A DNA stretch of 64,000 nucleotides from the NCBI GenBank assembly GCA_950295325.1, contig OX485808.1:35239180-35303179 (forward strand), written 5' to 3'. The notes beneath the pieces are model-generated. The model had not been told where the DNA came from and did not search any database. It saw only the letters and a program-made list of their open reading frames with translations. Below, in pieces: positions 34,947-45,682 of the stretch (position 1 is the stretch's first letter; each line of letters begins with the position of its first letter). Origin of the DNA: Polytrichum commune. Lineage: Eukaryota; Streptophyta; Polytrichopsida; Polytrichales; Polytrichaceae. The position numbers were made by a program, and so were the translations under genes.

Positions 34947-37900
34947 GCAAAATGCTTACTTGTTTGACAAATTCGTTTGTCTTTAACAACACACCGGAAG
35001 ATTCTCCAGTGACAACCTTAAGAACGGAAGTGTTTTCCAACATAAATTGAGCAGAGGTTCGAGGCAATACTTCCAATGTTGATATCCCGGTCATCTGCAC
35101 ACAATTATCATACTGCGAAAGGTCCACATGATCCTCACTTGCACATGTTCTTGACACCATAGGTGTTTTTGTTCTTGATGATCTTAGAACCACATTTTCT
35201 TGAGAAGAAGTGTCAATTACTTTCAAACCGCGTTTGCGGTTTTCACGAACCTCTGGAACAACAATATGAACAACTTCTGAAGGAATTAAGGTTGGAAGAG
35301 AAACATCATCGCCAATAGAGTTCCTTTATTGTTCTTCTTCTGTAGTACAAAATGTGAGCGCACATTCTAAAAACCATGGACACGACTGCAAAATTCTTAG
35401 AGGCCATGTTTCCATATGTGATGCTTCGAAAATACAAAGATCACTGGATCTATCAACCCACACTGCCAAATATTGAGGCAAACTTTATTCAAGAATAGCT
35501 CCCTTTGCCACCAATTCTCGTCGTAAATACCTACAACAAATTTCAATAAGAAGAAGTTAAAACTACTTTCAAACAAATAACCATAAACAAAGTAAAAGGA
35601 CTTTCATAATTAAATTATATCAAGAATAAAGCGTTGTGATAAGCATAATAATAATCAAATTTCAACACAATTTTAACATGTAAAGAACACGCTTAATGAT
35701 TGAATCTGTTTCACAAATTTTCGTGAGCTGCGTAGATTTTGTAAATGGAGGATTTCCTTTCATTATTGTCAAAAATGTTTTTTTCCTATAGCAAAATTCT
35801 CCATTTTTCAATGTAATCTAGAAGCGATAGCACGCTTGTGTTAAATTCGATATTTCCAATTTCAGCTTTCATATATTCAAATTCATTAACAACAGCTGCT
35901 TTCACCTATATCAAAAAACACATCAACATATCAATACATTATCCATCCCAATACAAAATCATACATTTATCAAAATAACTAATTATTACCAATAAAAATA
36001 GAGGTACCTGAGCCCAGAATGATGCTTTTGACAACCATGCATCTAGTTCGGAGTCTTTGGTATCATTTGAAGTCAAATGTAGGGAAACCCGAGACATAAA
36101 ACTATAATTCCACCATTTGAGCCATCTGGCTTTAAATCGGCCAGGTACACGAGTAGTGGCTATTTTCTGAAGCTTCTCCAACGTGAGTTCTGGTTTAGAG
36201 TTGGATGTCCAGTGTTTATTTATCTGCATACAAAAATATTCATAAATCAAAAAAAAAAATTGAAACACATTACAATAATTTTAGAAAATTTTGTATAAGA
36301 ACATACTTCCACCATGAAATCATCTCCATTTGTAGGATCCGCTACTACGAGCATCTTATCAAATTCTTTTTTCCTAAACAATATGATAACTATAGCTGTA
36401 GCTTTGGCCATTTCCTCCCATTCTCCTTTCGCAGATTGTTTTTTGATTGAAGTCTTTTCTTTGTACAATCTGGATGCCTCATTAGCAGCAACCACCACCT
36501 CTCTCTGTAGATAAGAGTCATAAACCAATAGCAATTACACACTTAACATTTTTAAAAGCAAATATAAAAAACGAACAAAATTTAAATTTGTACCTTATAA
36601 ACCAAAGTTGCAAACACATCGATCGTCAAAGGATACCACGTAGTCCTTGATTTTTTTTTCACACAATTTGCGTAGTCTTCAGAAGAAATAAGATCTTTAA
36701 ATTCATCAAGCTTTAAAATGCCTATATTTCGTATGCGATGAAGCTTGTGGGGTAAACTGGTTTTCACATGATCGTTCTCAGTGGATCAAATATGCATACA
36801 ACAAATAAATCATTAAAAATGAACTTGAAACAAAAAAGAAATATCAAATGAAATGTTGGGATATGATGATTGTTACTGACCGGTTGACATCATTCATAGC
36901 ATCGAGGAGTATTCCGACCGAGCCTTTTGGATCCAAAAAATGCAATCCACTGAATAATGCTATCGTTCTTCATCAACGTTCAATGTGGCGTAACCACGCC
37001 GTCACTCGATGGTTACCCTCCCAAACATAAAACATTTTACCTTTAAATTTATGCAAATCTTTGTCCTTATCCAATTCTTTCTCAAAATGATGATTTGCAC
37101 GTTGCCAATATTGGTCCCAAGAGCTAATTGTCTCATTCGTAACGTCAAGAGAAAAACCACCATTTTTGACAATCGACACATACAAAACACGATCTCCTTC
37201 CCTGTATCCATTGGAAAATTCAGTCTCTAGTAATTGAACATCACCCTCAAGGATTGGTCTAACCAATGGTAAAACCACAAGACGACACAATGGGATACAA
37301 AATCGCGATTTCTCATATGGGGTCGCCCGCAGTTGGTTAATGATAGAAATAAACTCTATTTTTTTCAGCCTACGGGCATCATAATCCTTATCTTCCAAAC
37401 CCTAAACATTAACATCCATATAACAAAGAAAAATAATTAGAAACCCACTGAACTAACTTTGTTGAACTCACCAAAACAAAATTGGACAACATGTTCATAA
37501 TATGCTATGAATTCTAACAATGTACCTCTACTAAACAAAGCAAATCTAGCACATATCACGTGACCAATTGAGCTTGGAAACACTATGATCAAGTGTGACT
37601 ATCTCCAAAAACCTCCCTAGTTGAGTTTGAAAAAACAACAGATTGGAGGTCAAGACTTTAGAGAATACTAACATATCCACTTTAGATAAATCTAGAAAAT
37701 ATACCTGCAACGAATGAAGCAAAACCTAAGATATCAACATGTAATTTGTAAGTCATAGAATTGCAAGGAAGTGAAGTGTGCATCACTGCATTGTGCTATA
37801 TAATGGCTCCTTCGCTAGTTGATGAGAAACTAACATTTATGAGTATGAACATAGCTGTGTGAGCTACTTTCAAGTTTTAGGTTGATAAGTATTTTGACAA

Positions 37901-38196
37901 CTTGCATTCTTCATGGATCTAGATGCAGACAAAAACATTGGCAACATCAATAGCGATTCAAGACACAACATTGTCAGACTGTATTTCCTTCCTGACCCTA
38001 ACGGTTTCAAAGAGAATTACATACAAAGACCTAGAATATCATTGTGGGTTTGTAACAATTGATTCAGGAAATGGGACAAATGGTTCACGCAAAAATTAGT
38101 AATTTAACCCATTCAAGAAAATCGCCTGAAGTTAAATAAGGACTAACTTTATATATTATCATAATGCCTTGAATATACATAACCATTATTGTACAG

Positions 38197-38329
38197 GTGG
38201 TGTGTTGAAGCTTTGATTAAAGACCTCATCAAGGACTTCACAGAAAGCTCCTTTCCACAGCTCATTGAATTATTTCCAACAAATTTCTTGAGTGTCACGC
38301 ATCCTACCCAGCAATTCGAGGCTCCCCCA
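38197..38329 (+). pseudogene. Possible captured host exon inside PMU-1
   Basis: An open stretch on the strand opposite to the ParB gene, with a good acceptor (TTGTACAG) and donor (CCCCA then GTAAGC). It encodes WCVEALIKDLIKDFTESSFP, then QLIELFPTNFLSVTHPTQQF, which looks like real protein. I do not recognise the family. Mutator-like elements often carry pieces of host genes, which would explain it. Confidence 0.4.
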
Positions 38330-38392
38330 GTAAGCATGGACAATGACAAAGTTATTCATAAGCAGTTAATATAAATGCGACACCAGGAACTA

Positions 38393-38520
38393 ATTCATGG
38401 GGGTGAGGGAACCCCCCACGACACTGCCAATTTGAAGAGGCCACCAGTTTCTGGTTATGATTATGGAATATAGACTGTACAAGAGTACATTGATCATGCT
38501 CCAGCTCATAAATCGTGAGA
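38393..38520 (+). pseudogene. Possible second captured exon inside PMU-1
   Basis: One frame reads RHQELIHGGEGTPHDTANL, then KRPPVSGYDYGI, TAG, TVQEYIDHAPAHKS, TGA. Both stops could come from C-to-T changes (CAG, CGA). It lies 63 bp after the exon at 38197-38329, on the same strand, so both may come from one source gene. Not identified. Confidence 0.33.
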
Positions 38521-38588
38521 GACAAGGTACGGAAAAATCATTTCCCAACTCAGCTATTCATCAGCTTTACTTCATCGAGTAAAGCCTT

Positions 38589-38667
38589 ATCAGACCATAT
38601 CTTCAATGCAAATCACCTTATTTTCACGGGTTATGGTATTTCTAGCTTACTGATTTTCTAGAAATTC

Positions 38668-38704
<37 letters not shown>

Positions 38705-38862
38705 AAAAAAACAACGTCGCTATGAATGTTTGGCTGCCACAAGCCAGTTTTCCTGTGGTAGCTTTTCTGAAACCTCTAGCTTCAAATTCTGAAAGACTAA
38801 TGGATCTGCTCCATAACTCTAAATGCACAAACTTGGCAGAATTTTGCACTTGCAGAATTCTG
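38589..38862 (+). repeat. Direct repeat of about 275 bp, left copy
   Basis: Starts ATCAGACCATATCTTCAATG. Its partner is at 38963-39239, with small differences. It ends in a 27-bp inverted repeat (38817-38882). Confidence 0.85.
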
Positions 38863-38882
38863 CCAAGTTTGTGCATTTAGAG
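38817..38882. repeat. Perfect 27-bp inverted repeat (hairpin, 12-base loop)
   Basis: The left arm (38817-38843) begins CTCTAAATGCACAAACTTGG. The right arm (38856-38882) is its exact complement and ends GTTTGTGCATTTAGAG. The second direct-repeat copy has the left arm only. It may mark a foldback or an aberrant duplication. Confidence 0.9.
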
Positions 38883-38962
38883 TTTGTGCTTAAAATGTTT
38901 AGGTTGGTTCTTGCATTCTTCATGAATCCTTCTCGTCTATCTTTGAAAATTATCTCATGATT

Positions 38963-39239
38963 ATCAGACCATATGTTCAATGCAAATCACCTTATTTTCA
39001 CGGGTTATGGTATTTCTAGCTTATTGATTTTCTAGAAAATCCTGCTTCACAATGATAGGAAGAGCCGACATTGAAGGATCAAAAAGCAACGTCGCTATGA
39101 AGGCTTGGCTGCCACAAGCCAGGTTTCCCTGTGGTAGTTTTTCTGAAACCTCTAGCTTCAAATTCCGAAAGACTAATGGATCTGCTCCATAACTCTAAAT
39201 GCACAAACTTGGCAGAATTATGCAAGTGCAGAATTCTGT
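38963..39239 (+). repeat. Direct repeat of about 275 bp, right copy
   Basis: The same sequence as 38589-38862, 374 bp downstream, in the large first intron of the PMU-1 ParB gene. Confidence 0.85.
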
Positions 39240-40231
39240 CAGGTGTACCTTCGGCAACAAACCCGCCCTCTCCTTCCCAACACCCCATTCCAAACCCTAA
39301 ACTCAATAACCAATGAGATTTGACTTCCACTCTAGGCAATGACTAGGAAATTAACAATAAGAAGATATTAGGTCAAATAATTACTTCTAGTGTGGGTTGG
39401 GACTCCACTTCTTCTTCAATGACTTGGATATCAAGCCTTGTTTCACTAATAATTTGCACATCCTCATGTGCATAGATGTCGGGTTGTTCCGTATCAATCC
39501 CATCTTTGAGGAGGTCCGCGTCTTCAAATGTTAGAGTTCGTGTGGTCGCACATATGCCGTGTTTTGTAATTCTAGTCAAATTCTTCCCCATCCTCGACCG
39601 CTCTAATGCTTTCCGCGTCGAATACTTGGAGGATCCTTTCCGTCTGCGTTTCTTCAAGGGAGTTGAGAACTGTGAATGTGCGGACACATCTTCATTGAAC
39701 ATTTGCACAAATCAAATTGGAAATTAATTTGCAAAACAAATAGAAATTGAACATCTCATGTTTGATTGTTGTTTTGCTTCAAGAATGATTGTCCCTCCTC
39801 CACATCCATGTATATTTAATGTCATCATATATTAGCATAACAACAACCACAACAACAACATGCCGTAACTATTGGAATCTTAGGGTTTCACATTTTCATA
39901 CGTCATAGCTTATTTTTGGCCGTCACACATTTTCAATTTGTGTATAAATACATTGTATGTAGTGGCATTCTTATTTAAGATATATAAGAGCCTTGCATTA
40001 TTTCAAATCCTACTTGAGTTGTCATTGCAATATTTCTAAGTTTTTAAAAATGTATGCCACGTGAATTCTAATAATGGAATCACTAGTACTATTCAAATTG
40101 TGTTATGAATATACAAAGGTTGCAAATATGTATTGTTATTTTTGTTTGTGTCTATATTATTTAATGTCTATGTCATGCATCATTTCCATTCTTCGTTCTT
40201 ATGAGTTTGCATTGAATTTATTTATCTTCCG

Positions 40232-42406
40232 ATGGCCTCTCTTCGAGCGGGAGATTGTTCTGTTCCTTTCACTCTTCCTTTGGGTGCAGATGGTTTTGTA
40301 GTGGTCCAAGAGAATTTGCTTAGTCTAAAGTTTAGCTTCCGTCTTGGTACCATGTATGTGGAACAAGAATTATTCCAAGAAACTGGTCAGTTGTGCGAAA
40401 CAATTTTGATGCAAAAATCAATAGTGGATAGTGGTTCTTTTTGGTCATTGGGCGCGGGCTCGTACAAAGTCATAGGATTGTCCGAATTGGAGATGGATGC
40501 ATCCACAGTGTTGTTGACAAATGAATCCATCACGGCCACACCGCAAATTCATTCTTTTTGCAAGGTTAAATTGGAGGTAGATGATGTGGTGGTCCTTAGT
40601 GATTCAGATGAAGATAACATCCAAGGAGTAGACATTGCAGGGACTTCATCTTATCCATTTCAAGCTCCATGTTCTTTTGCTTCTCCATCTTCTGTACAAA
40701 CTCCGGATGACAATGTATCCTCCCCTTACAAGCCACCGAGCTTGAGTGTTTTTGAACAGCACATACGCTCCAAAAAACCTCATGTTTATCCTATGTCATC
40801 CATAGCTAATATCCACATATTGGAAGCCCTCAAAATCACTAAGTGTCGTAAAATATCAAAATCAGATCTCACAAATATTGACTTTGATAACATTGTTATA
40901 GAGGATGTGAAGTATTTGCCATCTTCTTTCAATGAGGATGTCATTTTCATTTTGCCGCCGGTCAAGACTGGAATTCCAGATGCTTATGGCAAGGCAATGG
41001 ATGGCATAGACAAGATTTACGATGGGCATGCCTGGTGCAGAACCAAAACAATAAACATTCAGAATGAATTTGGTTTGACTTTTCGGAGGTCTTCATGCGT
41101 TGGTCATCTCCAATGCCCTAACGACTCGTGTGAGTATCTTTCACGAAATGGTGGAGTTCGCAACTCTACCGAATGGATCGGTACAACACCCATTCCTTTC
41201 ATGGTTGGTACTGTACCGCCAGAGAAATCTAAGGTTCAATGCAAGATTTGTCATGCCGCTCCTATATGTCTTGATGTTTGCTATGCAAAAATTATATACG
41301 TCCATTCACAATCGTCAAGCATGTCGCGTGTTTGTATCCACTTGGGTGTTCAAAACCACCCTGTGTCTATTGGAGTGTGTCGTGAATCACTAGACATGGC
41401 TTATCAGTGTGTGGCAAATGAGGTGGCTAAAACTCCAACCGCAAAGAACTCAGCTATTGTTATGGCTGCCAATAAACAATTTTTGGCAGATTACCTCCTC
41501 AAATCCCCTCTCCTAGGAGAAAAAAACCATCTTCATGGAGCATCCTTGGAAGTGGTAATGGATAAATTCTCCACTTTGGCTTCCCCTAACTCTAGGAACT
41601 TCGTGGTGGGTTCCAAACGTTTCATTCGCAGTGGGATGGGTTCCTTGGATAGCATCATGGCATTGAAAAACCACTATGGGTTCAAATATGTACATGATAG
41701 TCGGTTTCCAGGGCAATCCAAAGATAAGGTCTTTGTGTTCAAGATGTCTGTGGATCTTGCTGGAAGCGGAGTCGATTTGGTGAAGCGCATGCAGTATGGA
41801 GGAGACATGGAAAATTCGTGGATCATATTTGACCATGTGAAGCGTTTGCGAGACTGGACTACAATGGCATGTCATGTCTACGATAGCAAACATTGCAAGG
41901 TTCTCACAATAGCATGTTGTGATATGCAATCGGAAGATGCTTGGGCCCAGATCATTTTTTGGGAAAATTTAAACGCTGTCATGTTGGAGAATGGTGTTCT
42001 CAATGTCAATTTCAAAGGATTCATAGCAGACAGTGCCCAAGCAAATTGGATTGCTGTGAGGAAGATTTACGGGGATGGTGACCCATCTGTTTCCCTCGAG
42101 GATCGTGAGCGTACATGTTTTTTTCATTGGTCTGCCAATTTGGATAAAATAACACAAAAACACATCCGACCTTCATTGCAGCATGAACACAAACAACTTT
42201 GTAAAGATTACAAGGATGCCAAGAGTTTGGAGGATGCCGATATCAAATACCATGTAATACGGGCATGGTGGTTGTCATCAGGGGCAACCACCGAGGAGGG
42301 CATGTACAGTGTAACGTTCTCAAATATTATGAGATTCAAGAGGCATGTTCCACCCAACCTTAGAGCTTATATACAAGTACCACTGGCAGTTGAGGCCACC
42401 TCCAAC
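40232..42406 (+). pseudogene. PMU-1 transposase (Mutator-like), 3' part lost to a chromovirus
   Basis: Starts MASLRAGDCSVPF, matching the copy-3 transposase start MALLHAEPHSVPV. Domains in order are: an N-terminal region shared with copy 3; a zinc-ligand region (GHLQCPNDSCEYL, QCKICHAAPICLDVC, then RVCIHLGVQNHPV); and a DDE-type core with DHVKRLRDWTTMACHVYDS, FKGFIADSAQANW and the C-x2-H motif ERTCFFHW. The last match with copy 3 is AWWLSSGATTEEG near 42300. After that the sequence differs, and the chromovirus LTR begins at 42407. The SWIM finger is therefore missing. Homology is clear, but the name Mutator-like rests on the 9-bp duplication, the G-rich ends and the SWIM finger of copy 3. Confidence 0.78.
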
Positions 42407-42670
42407 TGGTAGTTAAGTGGTAGTTAAATATATATTAACGAGCTCTTCCCCATGCCTTTAGGATATCTCTAAGTGCAGTTAAATAGTGGTCTCTACTTAC
42501 GTGGGAGAACTACGTGTAGAACCACAGTCATCAACTAGTAGTTAACTCCCTTTACCTTTAGGACTGCTAGAGCACTCAGGGTAGCACCTCTAGTTTTATA
42601 GTAAAGGAGTCCCAGTTGAATGAGAGGTTGTAAATAAATATAAAACAATAAATATGTAATACACGTTACA
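42407..42670 (-). repeat. Chromovirus 3' LTR, 264 bp
   Basis: On the minus strand it starts TGTAACGTGTATTACATATT and ends TTAACTACCA, with TG..CA ends. A polypurine tract (TGGGGAGGTG, 42671-42680) directly precedes it. The target flank at 42402-42406 is CCAAC; the partner copy is outside the window. Confidence 0.78.
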
Positions 42671-42880
42671 CACCTCCCCACTTAGGAATGAACGTCCGCG
42701 TTCATGAATGATCCCAAATCGTAGTGCATCAAGACAAATATAGTCAAGACCACCATTAATTTAAGCGAGCCATGGGATCTGTATCTGCACCATGCTCCAT
42801 GCCAATTGGCAGGGTGAAACAAGTTAATAATAACACCCCGTTTACCGGATCTTGTGCGGGCCGGAGAGAACAGAAGGCGC

Positions 42881-44650
42881 CTACCCCGAAGATACCTTCC
42901 GCCTCAAACGTTTTTGCGCAGCTGGGGTTTCGCGGTCACGCTTAACACCATGGCGTATAAGTCTATCCTCAGACTTTGCTACCGCATCCCAATACTCCTT
43001 GAGGACTTCTACACTCAAGTTGCATTCGGGCTCCCATGAATTATGCTCAAGTGCATATCCGAGCCATTTGATAAGATAGAATTTCTTGGGGCGAGAACGA
43101 GACCCTCTATCTTCGTGTGAAAGCACGCGTTCTACTTCATAAGATGCATCTTCCTCAAAGGCTGGCGGAGGGGGAGGTTGTACCCTACCATCGGCTACAT
43201 AAGGCCTAAGAAGTGACACATGAAAGACATCGTGGATCTTAAATGTATCTGGCAGTTGCACGCGGTATGCTACCACCCCTATCCTTTGCACCACCCAAAA
43301 TGGGCCAATCCACCTTGGTAAAAACTTTCGAGCCCCTGGGACCTTCAACTCAATGTTGGCAGTACTTACTAGCACTTGCTGGTCCACTTCGAACGAGACT
43401 TCTCGTCGGTTTTTGTCAGCATAGAACTTTTGTCGTTGTTGCGCAGCAATGAGATGTTTCTTGGCCTCGCCAATTACATGTGTCATATGCTCGACAAAAT
43501 TCTGCGCAGCAGGGATTTGACACCTGCTGTTCCCACTAATTGGTGTCCGGGGCTGCTGACCATAGTTCAGGACAAACGGAGTATTCCGTACAGACTCTTG
43601 CCAAGAGCTATTATATGCAAATTCAACTACTGCAAGGAATTCATTCCAATCATCTTGCACTGGGTTGACATAATGCCGCAACATATCCTCCAGGATACGG
43701 TTTATCCGTTCCGTCTGCCCATCAGTTTGAGGATGGAATGCGGTGGACATGGCCAACCTTGTCCCCAAAAGACCATGCAACGCATCCCAAAACCTACTTG
43801 TGAATCTAGCGTCCCTGTCGCTTAGGATTACCCTGGGTAGACCATGCAACTTATATACATGATCACGGAATAACCTTGCCGTACCTTCAACAGTAACGTG
43901 TGTGGTGGTTGGCATAAAGTGGGCCATCTTGGACAACTTATCCACGCACACAAAGATGGCATCATAACCATTAGCAGATGGAGTCAATCCAGAGATAAAA
44001 TCCATGCTCATTACTTCTCAATTTCTATCAGGAATCTCCAATGGTTGTAAAAGGCTTGCTGGTTTAAGAATAGGGGCCTTACTCCTTTGGCAAATCTCAC
44101 AAGATTTTATATAGCTTCTGATGGACCCTTGCATCTCAGGCCACCAAAAGTTTACTCGCACCCTTTTATACGTCTTAGTTACCCCTACATGACTGCTATA
44201 CATTGCATCATGATACTCACGGAGCAAAAATGACCTGATATTCGATCCTTGGAATGACACATCTGGAACCACAACCGCCTTTTCATACCACCAGATGTGA
44301 TTCTCATAAACAAAATGTTTCAGATTGTGCGGGTTTGAGAACCAAGGATCAAGAGCATACCCGGCAATGATAGTTTGATATAACTTCTGATCACTGATGA
44401 ACTCCGGGTACCCCTTCGGATTGTTGTCTTGCTCAACAGGATCACCTCGCCTAGCGTCTGCAGCCACCATTTGAAGGACCGAATTACTTGGAGCAGACCG
44501 CGGTGCCATCAAGGCTGGCTGGTCACCCGGGTCTAGTGGATTCCGACTCAGAGGATCTGCCATATTAATCCTTCCTGGTCTATACACCCATCTATAGACA
44601 AAATTTTACTCCAAAAACTCCAACCACCGAGCTTGACGCCTTGATAACGT
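42881..44650 (-). pseudogene. Chromovirus pol: zinc finger, integrase, chromodomain
   Basis: The N-terminal fragment is the end of RNase H (MYRPGRINMADPLSRNP). Next is the integrase HHCC finger (HDAMYSSHVGVTKTYK..CEICQRSK) and the integrase core with three acidic residues (SMDFISGL, LSDRDARFTS, TDGQTERINRILEDML). A GPF/Y-like module (GPFWVVQRIG) and FKIHDVFHVSLLRPYV follow. The C-terminal chromodomain has YEVERVLSHEDRG and FYLIKWLGYALEHNSWEPE. One TGA at 44018 replaces the usual Trp before the integrase SMDFI (TGG to TGA). The 42881-44011 part is fully open, so decay is light. A chromodomain may steer insertion to heterochromatin (family knowledge). Confidence 0.9.
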
Positions 44651-44666
44651 CTGTTGTGTTTTTAAA

Positions 44667-44840
44667 GGGAAAAACTATTTTGCGAGCGGTGAGTGGTAAG
44701 TTTTCTAGAATATTAAAATTTTGTGTGGTGAAACATGCCCTATTACCGCGGTGTAGAGCTAAATTTTGAAATATTTATTGACAAATTTATTGACAAAAAG
44801 AACCTATAACCGTGGTTGAGGAACCTATACTGTATTTGCT
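44667..44840 (+). repeat. Left terminal region of PMU-2
   Basis: Nearly the same as 60393-60570 over about 170 bp, including TTATTGACAAATTTATTGAC and CCTATAACCGTGGT. That identifies both as the methylase-side end of the family. Confidence 0.88.
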
Positions 44841-44849
44841 TGCTATACT

Positions 44850-45170
44850 GACTCCATAAATTTGAAATCGAATCATTGGTATCAATTTGGGTCTCGACAT
44901 GCCCAATGGCTTAGATTTCATGTTCGGTCTCGGCATGGCCACTTTGGACAAGGCCTAGGGGTTTTATGTTTAGGGTGAATTAAAGTTTATGGTTTCCGGT
45001 TGAATGTGGGCATGCCATGTTTGGGTTTCATGCTTAGCTACATTCAACCTGACTCCATAAATTTGACATCAAATCATTGGTTTCAGGTTGAGTCTCGGCA
45101 TGCCAAGTGGTTCAGATTTCATGTGGGAGTGGCCACTTTGGATATGGCCTCGGATTTCTTGGGGTTTGAT
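44850..45170 (+). repeat. 201-bp tandem duplication in PMU-2
   Basis: GACTCCATAAATTTGA..ATCGAATCATTGGT at 44850 repeats at 45051, each followed by TCTCGGCATGCC-like words. PMU-3 lacks this expansion, so it arose in PMU-2 only. Confidence 0.6.
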
Positions 45171-45682
45171 GTTTGATTTGAACCAAAAACATAGGATGAT
45201 GTCCATATTTATGCACAAGCCTTTTTTGGGTTATTCCATTCTTCTTCCATTCTATCTTCTGATTTTTTTATTCTTCCATTCTTCTTCCAGTCTCTCTTCT
45301 TATTTTTTGTAATTCTAAAAAACGTATTGATATTCTATACTTATCATCTTTAATTTTTTGGTTTAGTTTTTTGGTTTAGTTTTCCTTAGTCTTTGTTTCA
45401 TGTTTTGATCTATATTTTTACAACTACATTTCTTTATGTTTTTTGGGTTTTGTTTTGAATTTTGTGACATGGATGATGCTATGGTGGATAATGAGGTAGT
45501 TTAATTGTATGTCTTATTGAATAATAGAGTGCAAGGAGGGTGTAGGGTAAGAGTGTAAGAAGGCATTACAAAATATAATTCACTGTCTAAGGAAAACCAT
45601 GAAGATTACCGCACTAAACGGACAATTAACAATCAAATGCAAAAATATATTATTATACAAGCAATAAGACACAAAATTCTAC

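Larger units (their letters stand above)
34962..39708 (-). pseudogene. ParB-methylase gene of PMU-1, N-terminal and ParB-like part
   Basis: Probable exons run from 39708-39388 (basic start with LKKRRRKGSSKYSTRK, then acidic) through 37402-36885 (ParB-like core), 36775-36593, 36515-36307, 36225-36009 and about 35905-35750 to 35530-34962. The core has ATPYEKSRFCIPLCRL, an FSNGYREGDRVLYV strand and the motif WEGNHRVTAWLRHIE, like the DGNHR box of ParB/sulfiredoxin-fold proteins. Two stops follow the core at about 36960, and more lie near 35480 and 35330, so it is decayed. The long first intron (37403-39387) holds repeats and foreign-looking exons. The gene continues across the hAT element to 21558. 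Confidence 0.7.
19839..42406 (+). mobile_element. PMU-1: Mutator-like element carrying a ParB-methylase gene (left end to chromovirus cut)
   Basis: The left terminus near 19839 reads GGGGGTGCTATCATGTGAGC, followed by GGTGAGCAATGAGCGGCAAG. It aligns with the ends at 44667 and 60393. The inside order is: 3' end of the ParB-methylase gene near the left terminus, that gene on the minus strand, then a divergent transposase on the plus strand. A 13.3-kb hAT lies in the first gene (21641-34938). A chromovirus cuts the transposase at about 42407, so the right terminus is outside the window. The expected left 9-bp duplication is ACAAAATTC (19830-19838), unconfirmed. Confidence 0.72.
42407..44666 (-). 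mobile_element. Chromovirus (Ty3/gypsy LTR retrotransposon), 3' part
   Basis: On the minus strand the order is end of RNase H/linker, integrase, chromodomain, polypurine tract, 3' LTR. The 5' part is missing because PMU-2 inserted at 44667, within the RNase H-linker coding sequence (QQTLSRRQARWLEFLE near 44650). The element itself cuts the PMU-1 transposase. Its other half should lie right of the window. Confidence 0.88.
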
